NCBI GenBank assembly: GCA_023159155.1
Contig: JAJNNX010000001.1
Location: 868,001 to 932,000 of the forward strand
Origin: Ustulina deusta
Lineage: Eukaryota > Ascomycota > Sordariomycetes > Xylariales > Xylariaceae
Direction: 5' to 3'
Length of the DNA: 64,000 nucleotides
Made by a program: the position numbers and the translations under genes
The notes under the pieces: model-generated
What the model was told of the DNA's origin: nothing
Seen by the model: the letters and a program-made list of their open reading frames with translations, nothing else
The model's database searches: none
Part shown: positions 34,316-45,875 of the stretch, in pieces
Layout: each line of letters opens with the position of its first letter
How positions within the stretch are numbered: the stretch's first letter is position 1

Positions 34316-35413
34316 ATAAAATCATCATATTGCGAGCTAGTAATCTTGACATGGCTACCCAAGGTACGGTGAGTACGAGGGGGTTGAATGTTGCGGCCCT
34401 GCTGCCTGGTTGATCTCTGCGTGGAGTTGCCAGTAAGTCTTTCCTCGAGCCACTTGGGTACTAACAAGGCGATTGCAGGCCGAACAGTGGGCAGGCAGCA
34501 GGATATTACGGCAACGTTGATCTCAACGGAGGTCCAAAGTGCAAAATTAGCGTAACTCCCTAGAGGCGCTTAGAGTTAGCCGGCTGCGCTTGGCATACAC
34601 CACAGGTTTAAAAGAGACACTTACAAGTAACATCATCATTAACGGCCAATGTAAAATGAATACGCAAGCCGCTGACGATGGTGACGAAACCTCCCAATGC
34701 AAAAATCCCGCTAACGGCAATCTTGGATCCTCGGCCTAGCTGAAGTTTCCAGACGTCATGCATGGGTAAGATAAGTAGAAACACGTCCGCGAGGATGTTG
34801 GGGATAGCATTGCCGACGAAAAACCATTTCGAATCAACGCATTTGGAAGGAACATCAAGGTCCCAAAACCCATGAATGGGATTGCAGCTGAAAATGGAGA
34901 CAAGTACGACAGCGATACCCCAGAGGGTGACGAAGATGGCCAATAACGTAGTGCTGAAGAGCATGAACCGTGTGGGGAACAGTTGTCGATAGAGAGCCGT
35001 GATAGACAGCTTGATTAGGGTAAATCCGATAGGGTAAAACAGCTTGCCGATAAACTCAGTGAAGACGATTTCGCGGATATTGGCAGACGAGACTCTTTCC
35101 ATATGTAGTCCAAGCCCAAATCTGGTTTCTAATATGGGTGAGGGCGCCTGGTTAGCGTGGCTAAGACACCGCAAAGGTTCAACCTACCAACAACCGCAAT
35201 CAAAGAAACCACCCAAGCGCAGAGCAGTCCAGCAATGGCAAGATAATCGGAGACAAAAAAGCGCGACCGAGTGATACGCCGAGATACAAGACGCATCATC
35301 AATGCGATGAACGCGAGCACCATACATGGAACTATAGAAGCGACGATGTGGCCACGATCATCATCCGCGTCTTTGGCGTCGGAGAGGGCTTGCCGAAGCC
35401 GCGTTATAGCCAT
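34306..35413 (-). CDS. fungal rhodopsin-domain (PTH11-like) membrane protein
   Basis: Three exons: 35188-35413, 34625-35128, 34306-34559; 327 residues. The seven-helix core shows FVSDYLAIAGLLCAWVV, then KLFYPIGFTLIKLSITALYRQLF, the FSCNPIHGFWD motif, and VDSKWFFVGNAIPNILADVFLLILPM. Intron 2 joins DDVTW to SYANFALWTSVEINVAVIS and CCLPTVRP, the usual end of this domain. The C-tail is hydrophilic. These proteins are abundant in Pezizomycotina; some act as G-protein-coupled sensors, most have unknown ligands. It could be the right-hand end of the cluster (sensing or tolerance) or a bystander. The gene was completed from a third exon in which no long frame is evident. Confidence 0.88.
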
Positions 35414-36876
35414 TGTCGGGTATATTTCGAGCTAATAACAGGGTTTGATAATCTCGAGACAGCAGATCAATAATGAAAAGCGAGGCTCGACTAGTAAATT
35501 GGAGAATCTGGGTGATGGGTCGTAGAGGAGGGTGTGAATTGGTCGACTGTATACGTTGCATTGCTTCGCCACTAACATTCAATGGGCCATGGCAAGATCT
35601 GGTCTGACATGCGGCGGAGCTGAAATTCAACTGCATTCTCCCTTTCCGTTGCTCCTTGCCCGGGCAAGTATCATGGGGGCGTGGCATCCTGGCAAACTCG
35701 GAGTCAATCCGGCCGCTCATGATTGCTCCAGCTGGAATCTTATAAAGTAAATAGTAAGACGGCTAGGCTTATGTCGTGTAACTTAAGGCTGGCAGGAATG
35801 ACATGATCTAGGTAATAAGCTGCGCGTCTATGAAACATGTCAAATATAAGGATGTCACGCAGGGCCAGCCTGCATACCGCTGCGCCAACAACCAAAAGGT
35901 CAGCAATATTCCAAAAGTGGAATATCCAGGCTTCCGTACATCTATATGTTTCCGAGCGTACACACGCCGTACGCGCCAGCATGGCATGACAAAGGATTAT
36001 GGCCGGAGTTGGGATATCGGAGAAAGACTGTTAGAAATAAGGAGTAAAAACTGACGTTACTAAGACCATGATACCAAAAATAGTTAGTGTATGGTACCTA
36101 TATATCATGCAGCAAATTCTATTTCTTTACTCTTAGGTAGTCTCTCCACCATCCAAGCTATCCTCTAATAGCTCGATAGCTTCATCCGTCAATTCCTTGA
36201 TTCTTTGCTTTGCGAGGTGGTCAGATATATCCACCAGGGCTAGGTGGTTCTGCCACGATGACGCCGGACGTTTGTAAGTTGATAGCCCAGCCCAAACTCT
36301 CATCCCCACGATGATGAATTTTGATGGGGGCATCGTTGACCTTGGCATTAGACAGTCGCGTTTACAGGAGTAGCGAGCACCGCGTTTAACCTGACGTGCT
36401 CTGAAAGCGAGGTGTCTGGGTACCATCTCCAGAATTGCACGTCACCTGGCCACGGACTCCCTGTCACATTACTTTGGAACAATAGAAGGCTATAAAATTT
36501 GTCAACGCGAGTTTCTTGGGATTCTAATGGCTCCTATTATGTCTGTCTAGCTGCATCAATCTCGTATCCACTCCATTTCCCGTGGGCCAAGCAGCCGCGA
36601 ACCTGAGAACTGGATAACAAATACATCCAGCGAAAGAAAGCCAACACTGCGTCTGATCCCCATCCTGGGAAGCCACTATGCCAGTCCAGTGCAAAAGCGG
36701 AAATCAAATTCGTAGCCGAGCCAGCCATTCCAGGAGTTGATCCCGGAAGAATTTGACAGGACGAGATACTTGATACTGTATCACGAAGTGAGCCAGAATT
36801 CAAATACCTTGTTGCTGCTAAAACCAGGCGAGGGTAGCTAGCTAAAGCACTCAGTCCTATCAGCATATAGAAATCC
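35414..36876. other. intergenic, possible coding relic
   Basis: About 1.5 kb between the rhodopsin-domain gene and the GTPase gene. On the minus strand, frames at 36133-36426 (ending EAIELLEDSLDGGETT) and 36537-36896 are open but have no recognisable domain. In a neighbouring frame a stretch reads DAPIKIHHRGDESLGWAI, which could be a broken exon. None is convincing enough to call a gene. Confidence 0.45.
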
Positions 36877-39800
36877 TCATAGGAAACGGCCATCAACTTC
36901 CGTCAATAGTTCGTACACCTCTTGTCTAACGACTTTCGACTCTTCGGAACTATCAGCCCCAAGAATGGCGTTGCTGTAGTCCGAAATCATTCCATCTCGC
37001 ATGATACCGATATAAATCTGTAGCTCTTCTTGGATATTCTCGGGTAACTTGGATAGTTTGGCTTGAGGTGACTCGCACGCGCCGTTAAAAATATCTTTCC
37101 CGTGATTCGTGATTTCGGTTTCCATTCCAATTCTGATGCGAGCAAACACTCCGCGACCTGTACAGTGATTAGAAAATAGTTACCATCATATAATGCACTC
37201 ATCGATTATTTACCCTTGTCCTCAGAGAATTCATTGTACTTTGGCTTCAGCTTTTGCTGAATAGCAGGGGTAAATTCTCTATTCGCCTCTCGCTGCAATG
37301 TTGTAACGTCAGAGTTGAACGAGTTGATCTTGTTGCTCAGTCCAATAGCACGCTTCGTACTGTAAGATTTTACGTGTTAGAAGATCCCACTTTTGATAAA
37401 ATTTCGCTCGTTATTGGGGGTTACGCAAGCACATGGGAGCAGCAGTGTCAAATAGGGAACAAGAATTACTCAGGGATGCGTACTCTTGATCCCGAAGCAT
37501 TTCCATGGTTCCATTGAACGCAATTATCGGCCGGAGGCGAGATTCGACGAGGCCTTGAATGTACTCTTGATGCTCCTGACAAGTCTTGGCATGTGCATTC
37601 AGAGCCTCGGGGATCTTCTTAGTAAAGGTAGTTTCCCAGTTGTTGCTAAGTTGCTGAAGTAATGGAATGGCGAGGTCTGAAAGGATGTTAGTCTTGTTCT
37701 TCAGAGGGAATTAAAATAAAATTACGAACCTTCATTAAAATTTTGCGGTCCTTTTGCGCCTGAGTATATTCCGCTACCATAGGTTAGCGCTTTACAGAAG
37801 AAAGTTATATGCAAGCTTACTGTCGACGAAGTGTTGCTTTATAGGTCCCACACGTCAGACCTTTGTCGCCTCGTTTACGAGAAGGCCAGTTGCCGGCAAT
37901 ATCGGGAGCGCACTTAGCAGCATGAAGAGCTGCTGCCTTGAAACATCTGAAAAGAGCTTTCAGAATCTCATTGAGCTGCCGGGAAAGATCTTCATTGGCC
38001 AACTGAAGACGCTATTGCCGTTAATTTAATTGTAAACTTAAATAATAATAAAAGCATATCATACCTTTTCTAGCTCATTTACCCGCTCTCTCAGGTATCC
38101 CATCTCGGCCTTCTTCTCTTCATCAGTGAGATAGATCTCAATATCCTTTTTGGAGGACCACAAATAGAGAGAGTTGAGTGTTTGAGCAAGGTCATTCAGA
38201 AATGACTTTGCGTGGCGAATACGTGTTGCCTCTGTTAACTTTTTCGTATGCGCTCGGAGCTGTGGAATTTCTGTATCATCTATGTCACGGAAACCGACCA
38301 CCCGCTCGCCGTTGGCTAGTGATTGGTAGGCTCGGCTGCTGATGCAAAATACCGGCAAGGATCGCCCAACTTCAGCGTAATCCCGAAGCTCCTTTTCTGG
38401 GTTGAAGTTGTCGGGGTCAGTGCGCTGGGCTTCGTGCTCATCAAGTCTGCTACCGTTAGAGAAAGATATTATAAATAATGAAGGAATTTCGCAGTGATAG
38501 GCTTGTTCCCTTACTCTTTTAAGCCGAGAGCAAATTGGTCGCGGATGGCTCCGCGGGAGCAATCATTTCGTCGAGAGACACAAGCTACGTTCAGTTGCTC
38601 TTCAAGTTCCTCGACCTCTTCTAGGAGACACTCAAGGCGATCCTGATTAGGAATTTGGAGTCAGTAAATGCCGTATAGAAAGACCCTAATTGCACGACTC
38701 ATACTCCTAGGACGCTAAAAGGGGTATATGAGACTTCAAGATACGAACCGATGCATCATCGATCTTTGCCTGGAGACTTTCTTTCTCGTCAATTGCCAAC
38801 TGTTTTTGAGATCTGAGGTATTCAGTCATCAATTGAATATCCACCTCTGTTAGGAGATTTCCTGCTGAAAACTTGGGCATATTTTTCTCCAAGTCTCCCC
38901 AGCGATCTTCAGTAGAGACCCACTGGGTATCCTGGGGTCCTTGATCCAAGTTGACCCTCTGTCGTTTGTTCGATCTCGCAATATGCGCTCCAGCTTTACG
39001 CTTTATAGGGTATTCCCGGGGCGGAGTGACTGTTTTCCCTTTCGCTAGGAGGCTTCTAAGCTTTTCATAGCGGTCAATATGCTTATCAACCTGCTCAGCA
39101 AACTCTGTGATGGCATCCTTCCGTTTATTGAGTTTCTCATGCTCCGAGGATGCTTCCAATGCAGACAAGCGATGTTTGGCATCATCTAATTTCTGGACCT
39201 CGTGTATTAGCCCTAAACCATCGGTTGCTTCATGAATGTCGATGTCATCTGTCTTGGAGCACACAAACGTTATGTTAGAGTAATTCCCGTCGAGCTGCAG
39301 TTGCTGTTTAAATCTTGCCCCAAGAAGCTCCTGAGCTGCCTGATCATCGACAGCCCGGGTGATCATAGAAACCACCCAGAGCCCATCACACTTCTCGATA
39401 TATTTCCCAGCAACTGCTGCCCGAGCTGAATTAGAATCCTGTACTCCAGGCTATTATCAAATAGTATAAGCAAGGAACCATAAGGAAATTTTGAATTGAT
39501 CCAAACAGTTGACTCTAAGAAAAAGAATTTTCAAATAAACAATTAAAATTGCAAAATAAAAGCATCGAGTAGAAGCAATTAGGCGTAAAGGCAATGCCCA
39601 CATAGTCAAAATATTATGATTATGTTTCGCGGAGGAATGAAGTTCGGAAATGTGGTCGAGATAGACTTACAAGATCAACAATGACAGCACCAGTTGAGAG
39701 TACGTCGGCCTTGACGTAGATCCGAACAACCTTGATCAAGGGCCAGAGTTCCGCTCCCCGTGTGCTGTCATTTTCTTCGCCAAAAGAGGCGAAACTCTTC

Positions 39801-40885
39801 TTCTTGCTGTCCACGTAGATTTGGATAGCTTGGTAGAGCTCCTTAGCTGTCCGTGTATGCACAGTCTTTGTTGTACCGAGTAAACTCTTCACAGCAGGAT
39901 CATCTGCAAGTATCTTTGGGCCAGTTTGTCTAATAGTCTGCCTGCTTAATTTTGGATAGACAGCTTTGATTTTAGCCCATGCAATGCCAGCATCGGATTC
40001 CTCTAGTTGCACCTCACTAGACACCTCCCCGGATGATGTAACTAGATCATGGAACAAATATCCCAGCTCGAGGTCCCAATCCTCTGCAGAAATGAACTCG
40101 ACCTCTGCCATATATCGACGGTCTGGATCGTCTTCAGAGTTCCAGGACAGCTCGGTGACAACCGCAGTACAGGCCCTGAAGCAGTTGGTTGGCACCTATA
40201 TAGCAGCCTGGGATTAGTAGTTGCTCAGTAGAACAAAAGAGTAAGTAAGATAAGGGTAAAATTGCTGGTTGGGCAACAGTGTGCGCCGGCCACTTCGAAA
40301 TAGATGTAAACGGCGCCCAAAAATACTAACCACTTTAGTTTCCTCTAAGAGAACGTTTATAAGTGAGCTCTTGCCATGGCCGGTGGATCCCACGACACCA
40401 AAAATTGTTTTCGGGCTGTTGGCTCTGTCCTTTAGGGCATTGATAGACGAGATTCGGGCAGCGTCGATGCATTTCGTATTTGAACTTAGCCTTTGCGCCA
40501 ATTCTTCTAGTATACGTGATCCAGTAGATTGATGACGGCTGAGGACTTCCACCTCTTCAGAAGTCATCGCCTTCTGAAGGTGAGGGAATACGCCTACTAC
40601 TGGCTCTGTTTCTGAGTCAACTTGATGAGAGCCTGCCTCATTTTCCGGAACGCGATCAACCCATAATTCGTCGTGGATCTCTGTCTTGATAATACCAGCT
40701 GAGTGGTTTGTTTGATCGCGCTCCTTAGACGAGTTGGGGATCGATTCACTAATATCACAAGACGGATTGGACGCTTTGATGGGAGCGACGCCGAGGTCAA
40801 GTACCAGGGGCTCAGTGAGAGAAAGAGCAAGGGAAGGGTCTGATGGCTGATCTGGGCCAGACAAATTATGATCGGGTTCCGCCAT
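36877..40885 (-). CDS. SLIP-GC-like nuclear GTPase (dynamin-type P-loop protein)
   Basis: Ten exons: 40331-40885, 39671-40195, 38749-39450, 38515-38642, 38065-38446, 37821-38011, 37730-37773, 37484-37676, 37214-37359, 36877-37157; 1048 residues. After an acidic, disordered head comes the Walker A motif GVVGSTGHGKSSLINVLL (P-loop at 166-173). The G3 motif VIVDLPGVQDS (359-362) is built across intron 2. A TFVCSKTDDID segment fits G4. Long charged helices and coiled-coil follow (EEVEELEEQLN; RERVNELEK), with basic NLS-like stretches YPIKRKAG and SNKRQRV. The tail (GVFARIRIGMETEI) matches the usual end of the fungal relatives. The vertebrate counterpart (NUGGC) is a nuclear GTPase linked to genome stability; the fungal role is unknown. 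Exon lengths sum to whole codons, so the gene looks intact. Confidence 0.85.
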
Positions 40886-42245
40886 GATGAGTCTGTTGAT
40901 GGCTGATGTGTTGGATGATGGAGAACGTCTCTAGACGGAGGTCAATTCTTCTAGATTGGTAGAAGTGGAAATAGTATGTAGATAGAAAAGGAAGCGGCAC
41001 AAAGCCCAATACATGAAAGGATCGTGCTTGCGATTAAAGTGATTGAAACAATACCTAATGTAGGGGTGTGACTATGCTCAATGTGTGAGGGTCGTTGACG
41101 TTTGTGCATATCCCTGGAAGTAGTGCGTTGGGTTTCGCAAGCGGCAGTTACCTATATGGATTTGGCAAGCCACGAGTGGCCTCGAATGACTTCCGTGTAG
41201 TGAAGATGGATGAAACAATACCTTTCACTGTATCAGCTTCTAAAGCGAAGTCCTTACCAAACTGGCACGAGCGTTATGGGTACGGCCTCAGTAACTGGTG
41301 AGTTGGTTACTGAAGTGAAGAAGGGAAATGAAGAAATGATTTAGATCCGCGTGTACCTCAAGTGCAGATGCGAAGATAGAGAGAAGTGGAAAGAGAATAA
41401 TATGTATGTTAAGGGTAGAAAAGTGCAGTGGTTAAGAAACCTCGACTAGATCAGATATAATTATAGATCGTAGATATCAAGACAACGAGCGGGACTCTAG
41501 AAACTTTCTAGAGATTGGGACAAAATGCAGGAATTTAAAGGTGAACCTAGATATATGTGATGCAAAATGAAGGATGTAAGTAAGAAGAAGCTGTAAGTAA
41601 GAAGAAGCTGTAAGAAGAAGCTGGAAGTGAGAAGAAGTAGAGATGGTAGTAACTACCCAACCTAGTTATTAACTAGGAAGTCTCGCAACCTAGTGTATGG
41701 GAACTTGACCAACCTGGAAACTACCTGTACTAGGTAGATTAAGTAGTAGTAGGTAGGTACCTAGGTAGATACTTTCCAGCATATCTTGCAAAGCAATCAT
41801 TCTTTGTGCACACATGTGCTGAGGAATGCTGTCATATCAAGGTTCCTAGGTATGCATTGGTGAAGGTCTTCGTTATTAGATGCAGAAGTCAAAGTTGCAG
41901 ATGGTTTACACCAAGGTAGCCTCCTTGTGTAGGTATGTGGAGTTCTAGGTAGAGGTAGCACATGTAGTTATCAGGTGCAAGTGGCACAACTGCAGTGGCG
42001 TCCAATGTACCTAGGTACCTATGTGCAAGGTTGTAGCTCGCGCTTTCCCGCTTTCGGCAACACCGCCTGCCTGACTGGGCCCCTTGGGTACCTCCTAACC
42101 TACCTGGACAGCTGCACGCTACGACTGGTTAGCAACGTGTGGCAAGGTCACTGCTGGAGCTTGACTTCTTGAAGCTCTTTTTACCATCACACCACAGGTT
42201 GTGACACATCATGAGCATCCATCTGCTATAGAGATCTCCCCGAGC
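40886..42245. other. divergent intergenic region between GTPase and CFIm25 genes
   Basis: About 1.4 kb, probably both promoters. It contains a 17-base tandem repeat (41576-41637) and dense TACCTAGGTA-like sequence at 41690-42020. It also marks the change from accessory to housekeeping genes. No gene seen. Confidence 0.6.
41576..41637 (+). repeat. 17-base purine-rich tandem repeat
   Basis: Two perfect copies of GTAAGTAAGAAGAAGCT (41576-41592 and 41593-41609), then a 13-base shortened copy and a diverged one. A minisatellite, likely variable between strains. Confidence 0.8.
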
Positions 42246-43116
<871 letters not shown>

Positions 43117-43320
43117 GATGGGTTACATCGGTATTGATCAAAAGTTGGGGAAAAGGCTGGTTGTAACATCATCTGGGCGTTTGGCGCAGTCAAGACCGTG
43201 GCGCAAAGTGTAGGATTTTAGTCAATTTGCGCTTTGTAGGAGCGTGGGGCAATCAAACTGAATTTTTGCTCTATAAAACCCCTATGGATGAATGCTTCTT
43301 TTCATTGACCATAATATTTC

Positions 43321-44077
43321 TTAGGCCTTCTCTCCTTGAATAGTAGCCACTACCCGTCTTGTGTGCCTCATGGCCCGGAATTCAAGGTACCAGATGCCCT
43401 GCCATGTTCCCGTTGCCTTCGAGAGTCAGCTTTCTCCCTCTAACGTGAGAAATGGGATCTACGGGAACTTACGAGCTTGCCGTCCTTGATCGGGATGGTG
43501 ACACTGGCGCCAATCAAGGCACTCTTGATATGCGCCTATCAACAGTCAATTCTGTCCGATTCCACTCAATACAGCCGTCGTGGATAAAATAACGCCAACA
43601 TACCGGCATATCATCGCTTCCCTCTGCGCTATGTCTATAAAGCTCCTCGCCCGTAGCACCAGCTTCGGGCGCTATCCTATCTAAGGCGTCGCTCATATCG
43701 GCCCGTACATCCTCGTCCCAGTTCTCGTTGAGGCTGAGCGCACAGCTTGTGTGCTGGACAAAGAGATTGAGCAGGCCGACCTTGTACTGTCTGATCTCGG
43801 GCACGGCCTCCATGACCTCGGAGGTGATGAGGTAGGAGCCGCGCGAGCGAGGCGGCAGCGCGAACTGCTTCTGGAACCACATGGTCACCGGCTGTGGGGT
43901 TACGTCACGTTTGGGCTTGGGGGGCTGTGGTGCCTGGCTGAAGGGGTTCAGATAGGTGAATGGTAGTACGCAGAGATAGTGAAATAAGTCCGGAAACAAC
44001 GCGATCAGTAAAAGCAAGAAAAGCGCAAGTGTCAATAGATTTTGCGAGGAAGACGAAGTGGTCCTGGATGACGGCAT
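43321..44077 (-). CDS. YjbQ/UPF0047 family protein with N-terminal membrane helix
   Basis: Three exons: 43604-44077, 43473-43535, 43321-43416; 210 residues. A hydrophobic helix near residues 14-35 (LLTLALFLLLLIALFPDLF) precedes the UPF0047 domain. Domain marks are ITSEVMEAVPEI, GLLNLFVQHTSCALSLNEN, AHIKSALIGASVTIPIKDGKL and GTWQGIWYLEF. The conserved His of FVQHTS, the Asn-Glu pair and the second His (PAHIKSAL) are present. Family members have been linked to thiamin-phosphate-type activity in bacteria; the eukaryotic role is unsettled. ATG 44077 was chosen; the frame is open further upstream but without another ATG. Its 3' end converges on CFIm25, 204 bp away. Confidence 0.93.
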
Positions 44078-44491
44078 TTGCGATGTTTGGGTGGTTTTGG
44101 TGGGGTTGCTTGATTGGACTGCTGCGGGAAGCTCTCTTTCTAATACCAAAGGAGGGACCTAAGGTACCTACTAAGTAGATATTACTGTTGGAGATCCACC
44201 AGCGATGGACCAAGCAATACCCGTCGAGATAGGTATTCTAACATACCTTATTGTAAGGCAATGTGAGCAATAAAACCGGCCAGGTCACAGTTTTTGCATG
44301 GAAAACCTGGGGCAAATCAGTTTTGTTCAGACAAAGAAATGAATATTTGAACCCCAGTTCTATGCTGTCTTGCTGTGAAATAATATGTACACAACTGGCC
44401 GCATTTTTGCGTTAAATAGCCAGCTCAAACGACTGAGGCACATCATTGTTCGTACAGTTCCTCTAATTCTCGTCGAAATCGTAATATTGGC
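44078..44491. other. short intergenic region
   Basis: About 410 bp between the start of the YjbQ-like gene and the stop of the NDUFS6 gene. It should hold the YjbQ-like promoter. Nothing else seen. Confidence 0.6.
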
Positions 44492-45167
44492 CTATGCAAG
44501 GGGGTAGGATGTCTCAGGAAGAGATTCTAGATGCTTTCGATTGTGTTCATTGGCCTACGAGATCCTCTGTTAGCCTCCATCATTCGAAATGTAACCCTCT
44601 TCCATTGGCCGTGCACTTCGAGAGTTTCAAGCAAATATTCTCAGTCAAGAGGCACTTACGAATGGGAGTCCGCAGTAGTTACAAGTAGCTATCTCCGGTT
44701 TGTCTGTATTGATAAAGATCTTCGGGTGTCCAGCAGGCCCGCCGCCACCATCGCAAGAAACCATGCGGTCGTGAGTCCATCGAACAGGCTGTCTGTGGAT
44801 AAGTTCGATAGCTGCCTTTGATGCGGGCTATTCAAAAGTCAACGACTGATCAATTGGCGGGTTCATCATAGCTCACCTGGAGATCGAAATCGGTTTGCTC
44901 GAATCGGGGTCCAGACATAGCTGCTGCCCGGGGCTTCTGACTCCTCGACCAGATCCCAGTGCGGTTGGGTGCCTGATCCAAGCCGCGCTCCGCATTCTCG
45001 GTAAGACCTAGGCTGTCCTCCTCGCTCTTCGTCTCGGGGGTCGTCTCGCCTTTGGCGTTGATGGGATTTTTCTCACATAGCCGGGCAGACACGGCGAAGG
45101 TGCGTCGGGCGGCACATATTTGTCGTGGGAACTTGGCCGCGCTTCGGATCGACACGCGTGATATCAT
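44492..45167 (-). CDS. NDUFS6: mitochondrial complex I subunit NDUFS6 (zf-CHCC)
   Basis: Three exons: 44877-45167, 44660-44827, 44492-44554; 173 residues. The N-terminus (ISRVSIRSAAKFPRQICAAR) is Arg-rich and free of acidic residues, a mitochondrial presequence. The C-terminal domain reads VSCDGGGGPAGHPKIFINTD, then TCNYCGLPFANEHNRKHLESL, the zinc-binding CHCC domain of the complex I accessory subunit. The final exon (21 codons) was located by its continuation of the domain. The subunit acts in complex I assembly in the matrix arm. Start at 45167; a TTG nine bases upstream is not used. Confidence 0.95.
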
Positions 45168-45875
45168 TGTTGTCAAGATGTGCTGCCAATCGAGGGAATC
45201 GACCCTTTAGTGATCCGGAAGGTGAAGTAGGGGTTGAGCAGGCAATTGACTTCCGAGATGCGCCTTGGAGCTCGGACCACTTTGAACCTTAGGTAAGGTT
45301 TACCTGTAGCCTGTAGACTATGGCCTATACCTAGGTACTTAAGTAGGTACCTAGTAGTACTTACTGTAGTGGGCAGTCGAAGTTGGGGGAGTCACAGTCA
45401 GATTCCCACTGTATTTAGGTGGCAATTGTGGGACTGGGACCCCTCTATCCTCTATTCCCAATACGGTACAACATCTTTTCCCCCTTCAGACCCATTTTCG
45501 ACTGTAGGCAGGTAGCCAGGCCACTCTTTCCGTCCAGGGTAGGTTAGGTATCTGCTGTAAATTTATTATTTGCCGACCGCAACTTCACATTGCCTCTTCC
45601 ATCTTCCGTATCGTCGCCTGCTTCCCGAATACTAATACCCAGGTACCTATCTAAATAGACGGACTATAGTCTGCCTACCTACCTAAGGTAGGTAGATATC
45701 TGGCAAATACCTGAGGTACTTCAGAAAGGTGCAGCTGCCGGGTGCTCCATTATCCATTCTCTCAGCCAATCAATCAGCTTCCTGTTCCAGTAACCGCGAG
45801 CCATTGCCAGAATCTCTTGCAGGCTATTCGATTCCCTCTTTCTTGAGCGATTCGCATCAGAAGAAGTGATGCAAA
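45168..45875. other. divergent promoter region, NDUFS6 / Mpp6-like
   Basis: About 700 bp, rich in CCTAGGTA/TACCTACCTA sequence at 45325-45365 and 45640-45720, with CT-rich leader sequence before the Mpp6-like start. No gene seen. Confidence 0.6.

Noticed and set aside
36537..36896. Possible continuation of the GTPase protein
   Set aside because: The GTPase frame ends at 36877 where relatives also end, and the downstream frame has no matching features.
44492..45167. First read as an SDHAF4 (DUF1674) protein
   Set aside because: The spliced C-terminus has the CHCC zinc domain (CDGGGG...GHPKIFIN...CNYCG), which fits NDUFS6 instead.
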